Positions 44,253-53,227 of a DNA stretch of 64,000 nt are shown here, piece after piece. This DNA is from Dehalococcoidales bacterium (GTDB taxonomy: Bacteria > Chloroflexota > Dehalococcoidia > Dehalococcoidales > UBA2162): positions 1 to 64,000 of the forward strand of contig JAFGCW010000028.1 of the NCBI GenBank assembly GCA_016932435.1. Direction: 5' to 3'. The translations under genes were made by a program, and so were the position numbers. Under the pieces are notes generated by a model, which was not told the origin of the DNA, did no database searches, and worked only from the letters and a program-made list of their open reading frames with translations. Numbering within the stretch: position 1 is the first letter of the stretch; every line of letters starts with the position of its first letter.

Positions 44253-45668
44253 TCAATAATCAAAAATCACTTCAGCCGCTGCATTTTTACCGGCGATTCT
44301 CCCGAAGACAAGGCACTCGGTAACCGCGCAGCTGCCGAGACGGCACGCTCCGTGGATGCCGCCGGTTACTTCTCCTGCTGCATACAACCGGGGAATCGGC
44401 TTCTGGTTGATATCGATAACACGGGCGTTCTCGTCAATCTGTACACCACCCATGGTATGATGCACCTTCGGCCAGTTGCGAATAGCTAAAAAAGGAGGAT
44501 TAGAAATCAGTGATGCATCCGGTACTATCTGTTTCCCGAATTCAACGTCAACTTTATCCTTAACGAATCTATTGTATCGTTCAACCGTAATCACCAGTTC
44601 ATCGGGAGGTATCCCGTAATGTACAGCCAGTTCTCCAAGGCTGGTAAATGACCTGACTATACCTTTTTCAAGACAGGAAGTTATATCCCAGCCGGTTGTC
44701 GCTACGGCTTTCATATCAGTGATACCGATACAGGGACGACCGGCAGCAAGAATAGCATCCGAAACGGTCTTCCTGTCCGCAAGCTCGTTAACTACTCTTT
44801 TCCCTGAATCCGGATCGATAACCAGACCGTACGGAAACACGATGTAATCCGAGAAACGGGCGCCGATCCCATAACCCTTCTCATCCGGAGTTCCCCAGGG
44901 CCCCAGCTGAATATGTGAAAGCTGGACCGGCATAGCCCGTATTTTCAGGGCTTCCTTGAGTGCTTCTGCAGTGGCGAAGGGTTTATTGGTCGTATCGATA
45001 TCCCGGGTCAGTCGTGGATCCTGTGTAACACGAAATTTTACATCACTGCTAAATCCTCCCGTGGCAAGCACAATTCCCCGTTTGATACCGATACATTTCT
45101 CTGTCCCGCTGCCATGTTGATTATATTTATATCCATCTTCAACTAGAACACCGGTTATCTCACCTTGTACATCCTTGATGAATGCTTTGAAAAAGACGCC
45201 TGTCCTGACTGTTACTCCCAATTCCTTCAGTTTATTTAACTGCTGCCTGATAATAGTTTTTCCCGATACGCCAACCGGAGTTAAGCAACGGGGAACCGAG
45301 TGCCCTCCGAATATGTCCAGTCTATCCATGTATTCAACGCCAAGATAATCAATCGTCCACTGGAGTACCTCATTCGATCTTTCCGTGACCTGTCGAACCA
45401 GGTCCGGATAGTTTATTCCAAGGCCGGCTTTAAGCATGTCATCATACATCAGTCCGGGAGTATCCGATATACCGCGTTTCCTCTGCATCACGGTACCAGC
45501 CGCCGCAATACCGCCGTCACTGATAATAGAATTTCCCCCGGCAGCTTTCATTTTTTCCAGTACGACTACGGATGATCCGGCATTCACCGCTTCTATGGCG
45601 GCAGCAAGCCCGGCGAATCCACTGCCGATTATTAGTACGTCCGTCTTTTCATCCCATTTTTCTATCAT
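44253..45668 (-). CDS. FAD-dependent reductase, fumarate reductase/flavocytochrome c flavoprotein family, 471 aa
   Basis: Soluble flavoprotein. The FAD dinucleotide loop is VLIIGSGFAGLAAAIEA (residues about 11-27), followed by GGNSIISDGGI. Late motifs KVHHTMGGVQID and AAGEVTGGIHGACRLGSCAVTECLVFGRIAG are typical of the fumarate reductase/3-ketosteroid dehydrogenase group. There is no heme domain, no signal peptide and no Fe-S partner gene. The substrate is a double-bond-containing acid or ketone by family; which one cannot be told. Confidence 0.9.
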   Translation of the reverse strand: MIEKWDEKTDVLIIGSGFAGLAAAIEAVNAGSSVVVLEKMKAAGGNSIISDGGIAAAGTVMQRKRGISDTPGLMYDDMLKAGLGINYPDLVRQVTERSNEVLQWTIDYLGVEYMDRLDIFGGHSVPRCLTPVGVSGKTIIRQQLNKLKELGVTVRTGVFFKAFIKDVQGEITGVLVEDGYKYNQHGSGTEKCIGIKRGIVLATGGFSSDVKFRVTQDPRLTRDIDTTNKPFATAEALKEALKIRAMPVQLSHIQLGPWGTPDEKGYGIGARFSDYIVFPYGLVIDPDSGKRVVNELADRKTVSDAILAAGRPCIGITDMKAVATTGWDITSCLEKGIVRSFTSLGELAVHYGIPPDELVITVERYNRFVKDKVDVEFGKQIVPDASLISNPPFLAIRNWPKVHHTMGGVQIDENARVIDINQKPIPRLYAAGEVTGGIHGACRLGSCAVTECLVFGRIAGKNAAAEVIFDY

Positions 45669-45773
45669 CCCATCACCTCCCGGAATATATACATACTATT
45701 ATAACCATGAATATATATACTTTACACAATGTAGCGTGTAATTCCCCTGCTCCTATATAATAACCACGAGAAT

Positions 45774-46547
45774 ATGAAACTTATAGATACGCATTGCCAT
45801 CTCGACGAGATAGATAACCTCGATTCCGTACTTGACCAAGCCCGCGAAGCCGGTGTGATGGGAATCATAGCCGTTGGTATCAATTATGAGACGAACCTGA
45901 AAGTCCTGGAACTGGCGGAGAAGTACAACGGTATGGTGTATCCCGCCCTCGGCCTGCACCCGCAGGAACTGCCGGAAATGGATAACGCCGAATTTGAAAG
46001 GACACTCGGACAGATCGAGAAAAATATCGAAAAAGCGGTCGCTGTCGGTGAGATAGGACTGGATTATCACAAGAGGATCAGGGCACAGGCATCCAAAGAA
46101 CGGCAGCAGTTAGTTTTATGGGATATCATTACACTGGCGAAAAAGTACAAAAAACCTGTCTCCCTCCACAGTCGGTACGCCTGGAAGGACGCACTAACGA
46201 TAGCGACCGAAGTCGGTATCCAGGACGCTGTATTCCACTGGTATACCGGGCCTTCCAGCGTGCTGCGCGACCTGCTGGCACAGGGCTATTATGTGTCGGC
46301 AACTCCGGCAACAGAGTATCATTCCGAGCACCGCCGGGCGGTGAGAGAAGCGCCTCTCGACAGGCTGTTTCTGGAAACCGATTCTCCGGTATCCTACGGC
46401 AGGGAAGACAGGTACACCGCCGCACCCAGGGATGTGGTGAGATCGCTCAATGCCGCGTCCGAGATAACAGGCATGGATAGAGAATCACTGGCAGAACAGA
46501 CCACCCAGAACGCCTTACGTTTTTTCCGGCTGCCGGTTACCCTGTAA
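45774..46547 (+). CDS. TatD-family metal-dependent DNase/hydrolase, 257 aa
   Basis: TIM-barrel amidohydrolase. Metal ligands are visible in order: THCHLD (residues 6-11), GEIGLDY (Glu), SLHSR (His), FHWYTG (His) and LETDSP (Asp). TatD proteins are 3'-5' exonucleases or deoxyribonucleases in repair and turnover. The His-rich HWYTGP in place of the usual HCFSG is a family variant. There is an unremarkable TATAAT 12 bases upstream of the ATG but no good -35. A single gene with no obvious operon. Confidence 0.92.
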   Translation: MKLIDTHCHLDEIDNLDSVLDQAREAGVMGIIAVGINYETNLKVLELAEKYNGMVYPALGLHPQELPEMDNAEFERTLGQIEKNIEKAVAVGEIGLDYHKRIRAQASKERQQLVLWDIITLAKKYKKPVSLHSRYAWKDALTIATEVGIQDAVFHWYTGPSSVLRDLLAQGYYVSATPATEYHSEHRRAVREAPLDRLFLETDSPVSYGREDRYTAAPRDVVRSLNAASEITGMDRESLAEQTTQNALRFFRLPVTL

Positions 46548-46586
46548 TATCATATAAACTCTCTTCAAAGGTTCATTACTAGGCAA

Positions 46587-46676
46587 TCATCCTGAATCCC
46601 CGATAAAGCCGGGATTAAGTATCCCGCTTTATATTCAGCGAGATTCTTCGTTTTGACAAAATGACATTTATATCTC
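46587..46676. repeat. Short palindromic repeat remnant
   Basis: ATCATCCTGAA at the left and GCGAGATTCTTCG plus AAATGACAT at the right, the same ends as the element at 50370-50462 (TGTCATCCTG, CGAGATTCTTCGG, AGAATGACA). An inner hairpin, GCCGGGAT...ATCCCGC, is visible. Length about 90 bases. Confidence 0.5.
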
Positions 46677-46681
46677 TTGTT

Positions 46682-46915
46682 CCTCTCCCTCTGTTACGAG
46701 TTATCTCCCTCTCCAAACGGAAAGGGAGATACTCGAAAATGGCATCGTCTTCATAACTGACTCAGTCATTTTTCTCCATACTGTCACTTTGAGCGGAAAT
46801 CCTCTTCAAGAATTATTCCTGCACTTGAGAATACTAGTCAAGTGAAGAATAATGGTATTTTCGAAAGACCCTTCTCTTTTTCAAGGAGAAGGGTCTATTC
46901 GTAATAGGGATGAGG
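46682..46915. repeat. MITE-like palindromic element, copy C
   Basis: The closest relative of copy A: CCTCTCCCTCTGTTACGAG at the left and ATTCGTAATAGGGATGAGG at the right, each with an inner hairpin (ATCTCCCTCTCC...GGAAAGGGAGAT and GACCCTTCTC...GAGAAGGGTC). It lies between TatD and the broken Nudix gene. Confidence 0.8.
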
Positions 46916-47103
46916 TAAAAAAATAGAGTATAAATTTATCGAGATTGCTATTCGTTATATGCGGATCTAAGGGACATTGACAACGAAACCTAATAACAGT
47001 TAATCATATTGACACCAGCCCGAAACCCATGTTAGGATTTTTACCCTTTTTCTAATGATATTTACCGGACAGAAAGAGGAGATAACAGCAAGGAGAAAAT
47101 AAG

Positions 47104-47597
47104 GTGACTAACCCGGACATGATCCCAAGACCGCCGATTCGCGCCACCTCAATTCTTCTGGATGAAGGAAGAATATGCCTGGTGAAGCAGGAGGTGACTA
47201 AAAAAAAAGACACTGGTCTCTTCCCGGAGGTAAACTCGAGCTTAGAGAAAAGCTTTCTGAATGTATATCCCGCGAGTTTAAAGAGGAAACGGGGCTGGAT
47301 GTTCAGGTTCGAGAGTTGCTGTATGTTACCGATAGAATAACATCGAAACCCGATACACACGTCGTTCACATGTCGTTTCTGGTTGAAAAGTCGGGAAGCC
47401 GGGAATTACCGGCGGAATGGACGCATATTGATCCGTTTCCATCAGCTTCTTCAGACAGGATACGAGAAATCAGGATGGTGAATATCGATGACCTTGAACA
47501 GTACGGTTTTTCTCCCGTATTTTACGGACTGGTTAAAGACGGTTTCCCGGGTGGTGGTAGTTATCAAGACGATTATTTCACTTTTTACCAGGAATAA
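47104..47597 (+). CDS. Nudix hydrolase interrupted by a -1 frameshift at an A9 run
   Basis: The first frame starts at GTG 47104 with AAGGAG 8 bases upstream and reads MTNPDMIPRPPIRATSILL. It reaches nine A residues (47200-47208). The Nudix box is only found in the -1 frame after this run: GGKLELREK and then REFKEETGL, giving the full GX5EX7REUXEEXGU signature. That frame ends at 47597. So one protein of about 165 residues is encoded across a -1 shift. AGGAGG at 47189-47194 sits 8 bases upstream of A-AAA-AAG, as in dnaX-type frameshift sites. A sequencing error (10 A) would also explain it. Confidence 0.72.
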
Positions 47598-47720
47598 TGG
47601 ATAAATCTGTGGAGGTCCGGCTAGTTATCTGATACTGAAGTCAAAGGCAATTGCGAACGATATACGTCCTTGTCAACATCCCGATATTTGTACAGAACGG
47701 AATTGACAGTAAAATTACTG

Positions 47721-48624
47721 TTATATACCCAGGATTTTATTGACCCTTTCGTCGGCCCATTGTCTTTGCCGTTCATACCCCGGATGAGGTTTGAATTGCC
47801 TTCGGTGAATGTCGGGATTTTCACCCAGGATTTCCATTTCCTCTATAGTACCGTTACCGTACCCCTTTCGGGCAAGATAGTAGAGGTATCCTATATCCTC
47901 CGGAGGGAATCCCATGAGATCGGTAGTGAAGGAATCCGTGGCTACGGCATCACAGCCGGCTACCGCGATTTTCCAGTCGAACGCTTCACCAAATATCGGA
48001 CCGTCCCCTTCCATAGCCGTGAATCCGTCGATAATACTTAAATCCGGACGGTTCTTCGCAGCCATCAGAAAAAGGTCGAGGTTAGCTGCCACAGGTCCCT
48101 GGTGGATTCTCACTTTATCTTCATACCGGACAGGGCCGCCCATCACTATATTCTTGATGGAGTTGGTTGTAATAACTATGTCGTGTGTCTTGGGAGGGCC
48201 GATCGATATAAGATAGTCGCTCGTTAACATCCGCTTCGAATAGCGTATATCCATCTGCTGGAGTCTTGAATCATACAGGTGAAAAACCTGCCAGTCGTCG
48301 TCCACCAGGTCTACCATATCCACGTCATAATCTTTAAGCAGGTCCATATACCCGAAGTTTTCATAAGCCTGCCGGGCTTGGTACCTGTAATGAGAACTCC
48401 ACGATGGTTACTTTCCCGTCGTATCGTTTTCGGATAAAGTCGAGCAGGATTTTTACTCCGTCGACATGAGTCGATGCTGCCTGGATTCTGGTGTTTACAA
48501 AATTCACCTTAATGAGGATATCGGACTTGCCCGTAAGGTCAATATCGCCTTCGATAAGTTTCAGAGCGCTTTCGATATTCCGGGACCTGTCATTACCTGA
48601 TGTAAGCGCTATTTTTGTTTTCAT
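47721..48624 (-). pseudogene. DUF362 protein with a +1 frameshift, about 300 aa
   Basis: Two frames on the minus strand form one DUF362 domain. The first (48624 to 48361, 88 codons with stop) starts MKTKIALTSGNDRS and reaches VTIVEF. The second (to 47721) continues as YENFGYMDLLKDYD...SIGPPKTHDIVITTNSIKN and GCDAVATDSFTTDLMG. Removing one T near 48395-48396 rejoins them as VTIVESHYRYQARQAYENFG. DUF362 proteins are of unknown function and often associated with Fe-S proteins. Real damage or a sequence error cannot be told apart. The Nudix gene next door is also shifted. Confidence 0.72.
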
Positions 48625-48731
48625 TTATTCTCTTTCGGAAGAACATTCATTGAAATCAGGTTAACAGAAAGTCGTGATAATTTACAAAACTCAGGGATAC
48701 AGGCCTGTTTGCTTTCAGGTTCGCTTTATCC

Positions 48732-50099
48732 TCATGCCTGTCGTTCATGCAGACGATCACCGAATCGCAGCCACCCGATTGAGTCATCCGGTTTTCGGAT
48801 TACGTCACACATTAATCCTTTAGCAGGGCCATCCACTATCAAAAGACGATCCTTCTCGCATAGAGCAAGTATCGATGGTGGTGATGAAGGAGCCGGTGGA
48901 GTATCTTTCGTTGGGAAGCCCATCTTGATTTTCTGCAAGCCCACAAGTTTCCCGGCCAGCATACCCAGATCAATATCTGCGTATGGCCGGGTATAATGAC
49001 CTGTAAAGGAAGCCAGTTCTTCCTCTGATGACTCAATGGGCTTGGGATCAGGTATTTCAAGTTCCAGATACTCTTTTAACGCCCATCGACTCGTCTCCTG
49101 GGCGACGAGTCCTCCAATACCGGCATTGGTGAGAACAACCAGTGCAAAGTTCCGTTCAGGCACAATCTGAAGTATGGAGATCTGCCCGAGTGTACCTCCA
49201 CCGTGTGAAAAGACACGAACTCCCTTTATATCCCTGATCATCCAGGTTATGCCTACCTCTACCTCTCTCCATATCTTTACCTGCGGGGACTTCATTAATT
49301 CCATCGACTCCGATGAAAGCAGCCTCGTATCATCCTCTATTCTACCGTCTCCAAGCTGAAAACGCGCATAACGTAACAGGTCTTGCACATGGCAGATTAT
49401 TCCCCCGACCGAATATAATGAAGGAGGTAAATACCAGGGACGCAGGACCGTTGCGCCTTCCGGTGTCGCATCATGACCTGCCGCAAAACGGCGTGTCATG
49501 ACGTCACCAGGCTTGAGGTAAGAATCTTTTAAACCGAGTGGATCAAGCACAAGTTCCTTTATTGCCGTTGTGTAGTTTTTCCCGGTCACCAGCTCGATGA
49601 TATAGCCGGCAACCGAAAAACCGGAATTACAGTAGGAGAACACCGTTCCGAGCGGTGCAAGCTGCTTCAGTTCTGCCATGTTTGTTACGTACCTGGCGAG
49701 TGCATCATCCCCTGAACCGGTATCGTCAAAGACGTCACCTTCCCATCCGGCAGTATGTGTGAGGAGATGACGAACAGTAGCTTCAGAAGAAGCCGTTTCA
49801 TCCAACACTTTAAAATCCGGGATATAGGTTCGTACTTTTGCATCCAGGTCCAGCTTCCCCATTTCAACAAGTCGCATGATGGCAGTACCGGTAAAAGTTT
49901 TTGTGATTGAACCTATCTGAAATAGCGTTTCGTCGGTAACAGGCAATGGATGCTCTATATTGGTTACGCCGTAACCGGCTGTGATTGACTGGTCGTTATG
50001 GTATATACCGACGGCAACACCGGGAAGGCCGGTCTTTTTCATCATTTCATTCACAATCTCATCCAGCAGTTCCCGGTTATTATCATGATTAGCGTTCAT
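48732..50099 (-). CDS. Beta-lactamase-family serine hydrolase, 455 aa
   Basis: Class C beta-lactamase/DD-peptidase fold. The active-site SxxK is S64-I-T-K67, YCN (Y-x-N) is in FSYCNSGFSVAGY, and HGGG is the third motif. A C-terminal domain of about 100 residues follows (EEELASFTGHYTRPY), as in Pab87-like or D-aminopeptidase-like proteins. No signal peptide, so it acts in the cytoplasm. Candidates are esterase, D-amino peptidase or similar. A related protein lies at 59163-60446. Confidence 0.9.
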   Translation of the reverse strand: MNANHDNNRELLDEIVNEMMKKTGLPGVAVGIYHNDQSITAGYGVTNIEHPLPVTDETLFQIGSITKTFTGTAIMRLVEMGKLDLDAKVRTYIPDFKVLDETASSEATVRHLLTHTAGWEGDVFDDTGSGDDALARYVTNMAELKQLAPLGTVFSYCNSGFSVAGYIIELVTGKNYTTAIKELVLDPLGLKDSYLKPGDVMTRRFAAGHDATPEGATVLRPWYLPPSLYSVGGIICHVQDLLRYARFQLGDGRIEDDTRLLSSESMELMKSPQVKIWREVEVGITWMIRDIKGVRVFSHGGGTLGQISILQIVPERNFALVVLTNAGIGGLVAQETSRWALKEYLELEIPDPKPIESSEEELASFTGHYTRPYADIDLGMLAGKLVGLQKIKMGFPTKDTPPAPSSPPSILALCEKDRLLIVDGPAKGLMCDVIRKPDDSIGWLRFGDRLHERQA

Positions 50100-50250
50100 C
50101 TTTTACCCTCCATGAACTTTATTACATACCAGCTGATACAGTCGGAAACAGGAGCGGAATGATATATCATACCATATCACTCGTATGTGAAAATGGCACG
50201 GGACGTAAATTATTTATTTTGAGTCAATCGGTTTTCGTGGTGAAAGCCTG

Positions 50251-50277
50251 CTGGATTCCCGCCTTCGCGGGAATGAC
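50251..50277. repeat. Short palindromic repeat 1 (CTGGATTCCCGC type)
   Basis: ATTCCCGC-CTTC-GCGGGAAT hairpin followed by GAC. This is a very widespread dispersed intergenic palindrome in bacteria. Confidence 0.7.
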
Positions 50278-50301
50278 GATACAAGAATCTGGCCAATTGA
50301 T

Positions 50302-50355
50302 GTCATTGCGAGATTCGCCGTCAATCCGCCTAAGGCGGAAACTGTGGCAATCTCG
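50302..50355. repeat. Short palindromic repeat 2 (GTCATTGCGAG type)
   Basis: GTCATTGCGAGATT at the left and GTGGCAATCTCGAT at the right, around a TCCGCC-TAA-GGCGGA hairpin. Ends GCGAGATT and AATCTCG are inverted repeats. Confidence 0.65.
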
Positions 50356-50369
50356 ATAAATCGATTACT

Positions 50370-50462
50370 TGTCATCCTGTATTTCCGGTATAGTCGGGAC
50401 GAAGGATTTACTTTCTTAATAAAACGAGATTCTTCGGTCGGTTTACTCCCTCAGAATGACAC
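50370..50462. repeat. Short MITE-like repeat 3 with TGTCATCCTG/CAGAATGACA ends
   Basis: TGTCATCCTG (50370-50379) and TCAGAATGACA (to 50462) are terminal inverted repeats; GAGATTCTTCGG inside matches the remnant at 46587-46676. Together, the three repeats fill the stretch 50100-50542 between two genes. Confidence 0.65.
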
Positions 50463-50542
50463 AGCACTCCATTTGCAGAGTAATGACAGATCAAACACAG
50501 GTACATAAACAGAAAATACGGAATGAAAATCCGGTTCGCTGG

Positions 50543-51892
50543 CTACTTCCCGATAGATTCACCATTAGAAGCAATTACATCCCTGTACCAGTACGCCGAA
50601 TCCTTGAGAGTGCGTTTCCCGGTTCCGTAATCGACATATATCAGACCGAACCGCTGCTTGTAGCCTTCCGCCCACTCGAAGTTATCCATAATCGACCAGT
50701 ACATGTACCCTTTGACCGGAATACCGTCGTCTATCGCTCTGCTTAATTCACCCAGGTAACCGGTAAGGTAATCAATTCTCTGCGGATCATGGACCTTGCC
50801 ATCGTGATGAATCCAGTCCATATTCGCCATACCGTTCTCGGTAACTACCAGGGGTAGTTTATAGCGTTCGTAGAGGAATTTGGGACCCCAGTACAGCGCT
50901 TTAGGCGTGATCCGCCAGTCCATCGTGGTCAATGCCGGACCGTCAGCACCGAGGACTGGTTCAGGTTGGTTAGAGCTGATAACGTCGCCGCGGTAAATAT
51001 TGAAACCATAGAAATCAAGCGGCTGGCAGATAATCTTCATATCATCAGCTCCAATATAGGGTAATTCATCTCTGAAGAGGGCAAAGCCATCTTCGGGATA
51101 ACGACCCAGGACCATCGGATCGGCAAACCATGTGTTGCTGTTGCAGTTCATTTCCGTGATGGAAAACATCCTGCTTCTTGCTGTTTCTACCTCGTGCGGT
51201 TTATCGGTTACCGGTATCTTGGTGATCCCAACGGGAGCGGCGCCGATCATCGGTGTGCTTTTCGCCCGGGCGCGTATCACCTGGGCAGCCTTGCCGTGTG
51301 CCAGCAGCGAGTTATGAGCGGCGGTCAGCACGTCACGGAATCCTAACTGCAGACCGGGCGCGTGTCTTCCGACCCGGTGACCGGCATCGATGAACACCTG
51401 GGGTTCGTTCAATGTCATCCAGTGAGAAACACGGTCGGATATTTTATCTACGATTACCTGTGTATATTCTGCAAACCAGTCGGAACTGTCCTTGTTCAGC
51501 CAGCCGCCCCTCAGATACAGGCTGTAAGGATAATCCCAGTGAAACAGGGTCACCCACGGCTGGACGCCATTCTCAAGCAGGACATCGACCAGCCGGTCAT
51601 AGAAATCAAGTCCCTTTTCATTAACCTTCCCGGTGCCATCAGGAATAACCCGGGGCCAGCAAATGGAAAGTCGGTATGCCTTCAACCCGATTTCACCCAT
51701 GAGTTTTGCGTCTTCTTCATAGCGGTGATAATGGTCGCAGGAAATGTCGCCTGTGTTTCCTTCCCAGATCTTCCCCGGCTGTTTGCACAACATGTCCCAG
51801 ACGGACAGCCCCTTGCCGTCATCATAGGCGCCGCCTTCGACCTGGTAGCTTGCCGCCGCGGCACCCCACACGAAATCTTTTGGAAAAGCCAT
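50543..51892 (-). CDS. Beta-glucosidase, glycoside hydrolase family 1, 449 aa
   Basis: Retaining beta-glycosidase. The acid/base Glu is E163 in TLNEP and the nucleophile E352 in VTENG; the N-terminal FVWGAAAASYQVEG is the GH1 signature. Full length, no signal peptide, so it acts on disaccharides inside the cell. The GNAT gene starts upstream with 2 bases between stop and start; the two are likely co-transcribed. No sugar transporter is adjacent. Confidence 0.95.
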   Translation of the reverse strand: MAFPKDFVWGAAAASYQVEGGAYDDGKGLSVWDMLCKQPGKIWEGNTGDISCDHYHRYEEDAKLMGEIGLKAYRLSICWPRVIPDGTGKVNEKGLDFYDRLVDVLLENGVQPWVTLFHWDYPYSLYLRGGWLNKDSSDWFAEYTQVIVDKISDRVSHWMTLNEPQVFIDAGHRVGRHAPGLQLGFRDVLTAAHNSLLAHGKAAQVIRARAKSTPMIGAAPVGITKIPVTDKPHEVETARSRMFSITEMNCNSNTWFADPMVLGRYPEDGFALFRDELPYIGADDMKIICQPLDFYGFNIYRGDVISSNQPEPVLGADGPALTTMDWRITPKALYWGPKFLYERYKLPLVVTENGMANMDWIHHDGKVHDPQRIDYLTGYLGELSRAIDDGIPVKGYMYWSIMDNFEWAEGYKQRFGLIYVDYGTGKRTLKDSAYWYRDVIASNGESIGK

Positions 51893-51894
51893 CG

Positions 51895-52377
51895 TTATCC
51901 TCCTGTACCAGATAATGATTTACTCATCATATAGAACTTAAGTTGTTCATCGCCGGCGGGAATATCCACTTCTTCCTCAAACACGAATCCTACCGATTCC
52001 CAGAATTCCCTGGCGATGACCGATGCTCCAAGGCCAAGACGCGATAATCCGGTCGTTAATGCCTTTTTCTCCAGTTCCCGGTATATTCGCCTGCCAATAC
52101 CGCTTTTCTGGTATATCGGATCGATATATACCCGCCTTATTCCGTCCTCCAGAAGTGTACCCGTTCCCACTATTCGACCGGCGTTTTCAGCTATCACGCA
52201 ATAGCCGTTTTCAGCGTCATTAAGGATATTTTCTCGACAGTGGAATTCTTTATACAAAGCGAGAGCACCTGCCGGGTAGACGTCCCTGTAAGAGATGTCT
52301 ACCACATCATGAATAAGCCTGACGACCGTATCCAGGTCTTCCCTGTTAAATTCTCTTATCTGTATATTCTGACTCAT
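51895..52377 (-). CDS. GNAT-family N-acetyltransferase, 160 aa
   Basis: Acyl-CoA-dependent acetyltransferase. The N-terminal IREFNREDLDTVVRLIHDVV and the pyrophosphate loop YQKSGIGRRIYRELE (R/Q-x-x-G-x-G/A) are the GNAT motifs, and SVGFVFEEE matches the C-terminal strand. The acceptor is unknown. Stop and the GH1 gene start are only 2 bases apart. No clear ribosome binding site precedes the ATG. Confidence 0.9.
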   Translation of the reverse strand: MSQNIQIREFNREDLDTVVRLIHDVVDISYRDVYPAGALALYKEFHCRENILNDAENGYCVIAENAGRIVGTGTLLEDGIRRVYIDPIYQKSGIGRRIYRELEKKALTTGLSRLGLGASVIAREFWESVGFVFEEEVDIPAGDEQLKFYMMSKSLSGTGG

Positions 52378-52491
52378 AATTATTGCCAGTATAAAGTGTT
52401 TTATCGAGATTTACCATACCGGCGAAACCTGTCCCGTACTTGATACGGGAGCCGGTATCCGGAATTCATTGTAACCGAAATGCCTCTGAAT

Positions 52492-52665
52492 TCAGTGTCG
52501 AGCAGGGGATGAAATTCCTGGGTAAGAATACGTATCTACCAGACTGTGTACTTTCAACTGTCTTGTTACCTCTATCGGCGTTATCCATTCATCCGGAGTA
52601 ATCTCAACCGTTACCGGGTGATCCTGCTGCAGACTCCATTCACCATCGAGATATAAAGTATGCAT
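52492..52665 (-). CDS. Small unknown protein, 57 aa
   Basis: AGGAG lies 4 bases before an ATG at 52665 and the frame runs 57 codons. The sequence starts MHTLYLDGEWSLQQD and continues VTVEITPDEWITP, which looks like a small beta-strand-rich domain; no signal or membrane segment is seen. A strong hairpin separates it from the cupin gene upstream. It could be a real microprotein or a decayed fragment of a larger enzyme. The rest of 52378-52751 shows only this and the hairpin. Confidence 0.45.
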   Translation of the reverse strand: MHTLYLDGEWSLQQDHPVTVEITPDEWITPIEVTRQLKVHSLVDTYSYPGISSPARH

Positions 52666-52681
52666 ATCTCTCCTGTACTCA

Positions 52682-52711
52682 AACCGGCAGTCTGCTTATA
52701 GCAGCTGCCGG
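52682..52711. terminator. Strong hairpin after the cupin gene
   Basis: ACCGGCAG/CTGC pairs with GCAG/CTGCCGGT across a TTATA loop with a bulged T. No T-run follows on the minus strand, so it may be an attenuator or mRNA-stabilising hairpin rather than a terminator. Confidence 0.55.
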
Positions 52712-52751
52712 TCCATATTCAGGTGTTACATTACCAGTTAACCAGTTTTAA

Positions 52752-53192
52752 CTACCCTTTACCAAGCCACTTGGTCTCATGTTCGCCGTTCAGGCATATA
52801 GCGCTGAAACCATATGGCTGGTCAACCTTTTTTGTGACCAGCGGACCATGCACCAATCCCGCCGGGAGTATCACAACGGTCGGAGTATCGACCAGGTGCT
52901 TTTCACCTTCTTCTCCCAGCGATATTTCTATTTCCGCTCCCAGGTAATCCGGGTTATTCGGGTCCATTCCTACAAACATCAGACATTCATCGTAATTATC
53001 ATGAACATGAGGGTCCTGACCTCCATGCCAGTCACCGAGAGACTGGTGTATAGCCCATGTAAAATTCAGCTTCAAACCTTCCAGGTCTTTACCGCCGAAA
53101 CCGCTGATAAAATCTGCATTACCTCCCTCGGTACGCCCGGTATCGTGTATATTCATCTTCTTAAAAAGATGCCCGTATTTAGTATCAGCCAT
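52752..53192 (-). CDS. Cupin-fold protein, 146 aa
   Basis: A small double-stranded beta-helix protein. DPHVHDNYDECLMFVG gives the first metal-binding motif (H-x-H, with a later Glu), and PAGLVHGP gives the second His. Enzymatic role unknown. GGAGG precedes the ATG. It follows the response regulator stop by 35 bases on the same strand, so it is probably part of the GH3-kinase-regulator operon, and may be a small-molecule sensor or modifying enzyme. Confidence 0.85.
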   Translation of the reverse strand: MADTKYGHLFKKMNIHDTGRTEGGNADFISGFGGKDLEGLKLNFTWAIHQSLGDWHGGQDPHVHDNYDECLMFVGMDPNNPDYLGAEIEISLGEEGEKHLVDTPTVVILPAGLVHGPLVTKKVDQPYGFSAICLNGEHETKWLGKG

Positions 53193-53227
53193 GCGCTCTG
53201 TCCTCCTTTTTTATACTTTTTGCTTAA

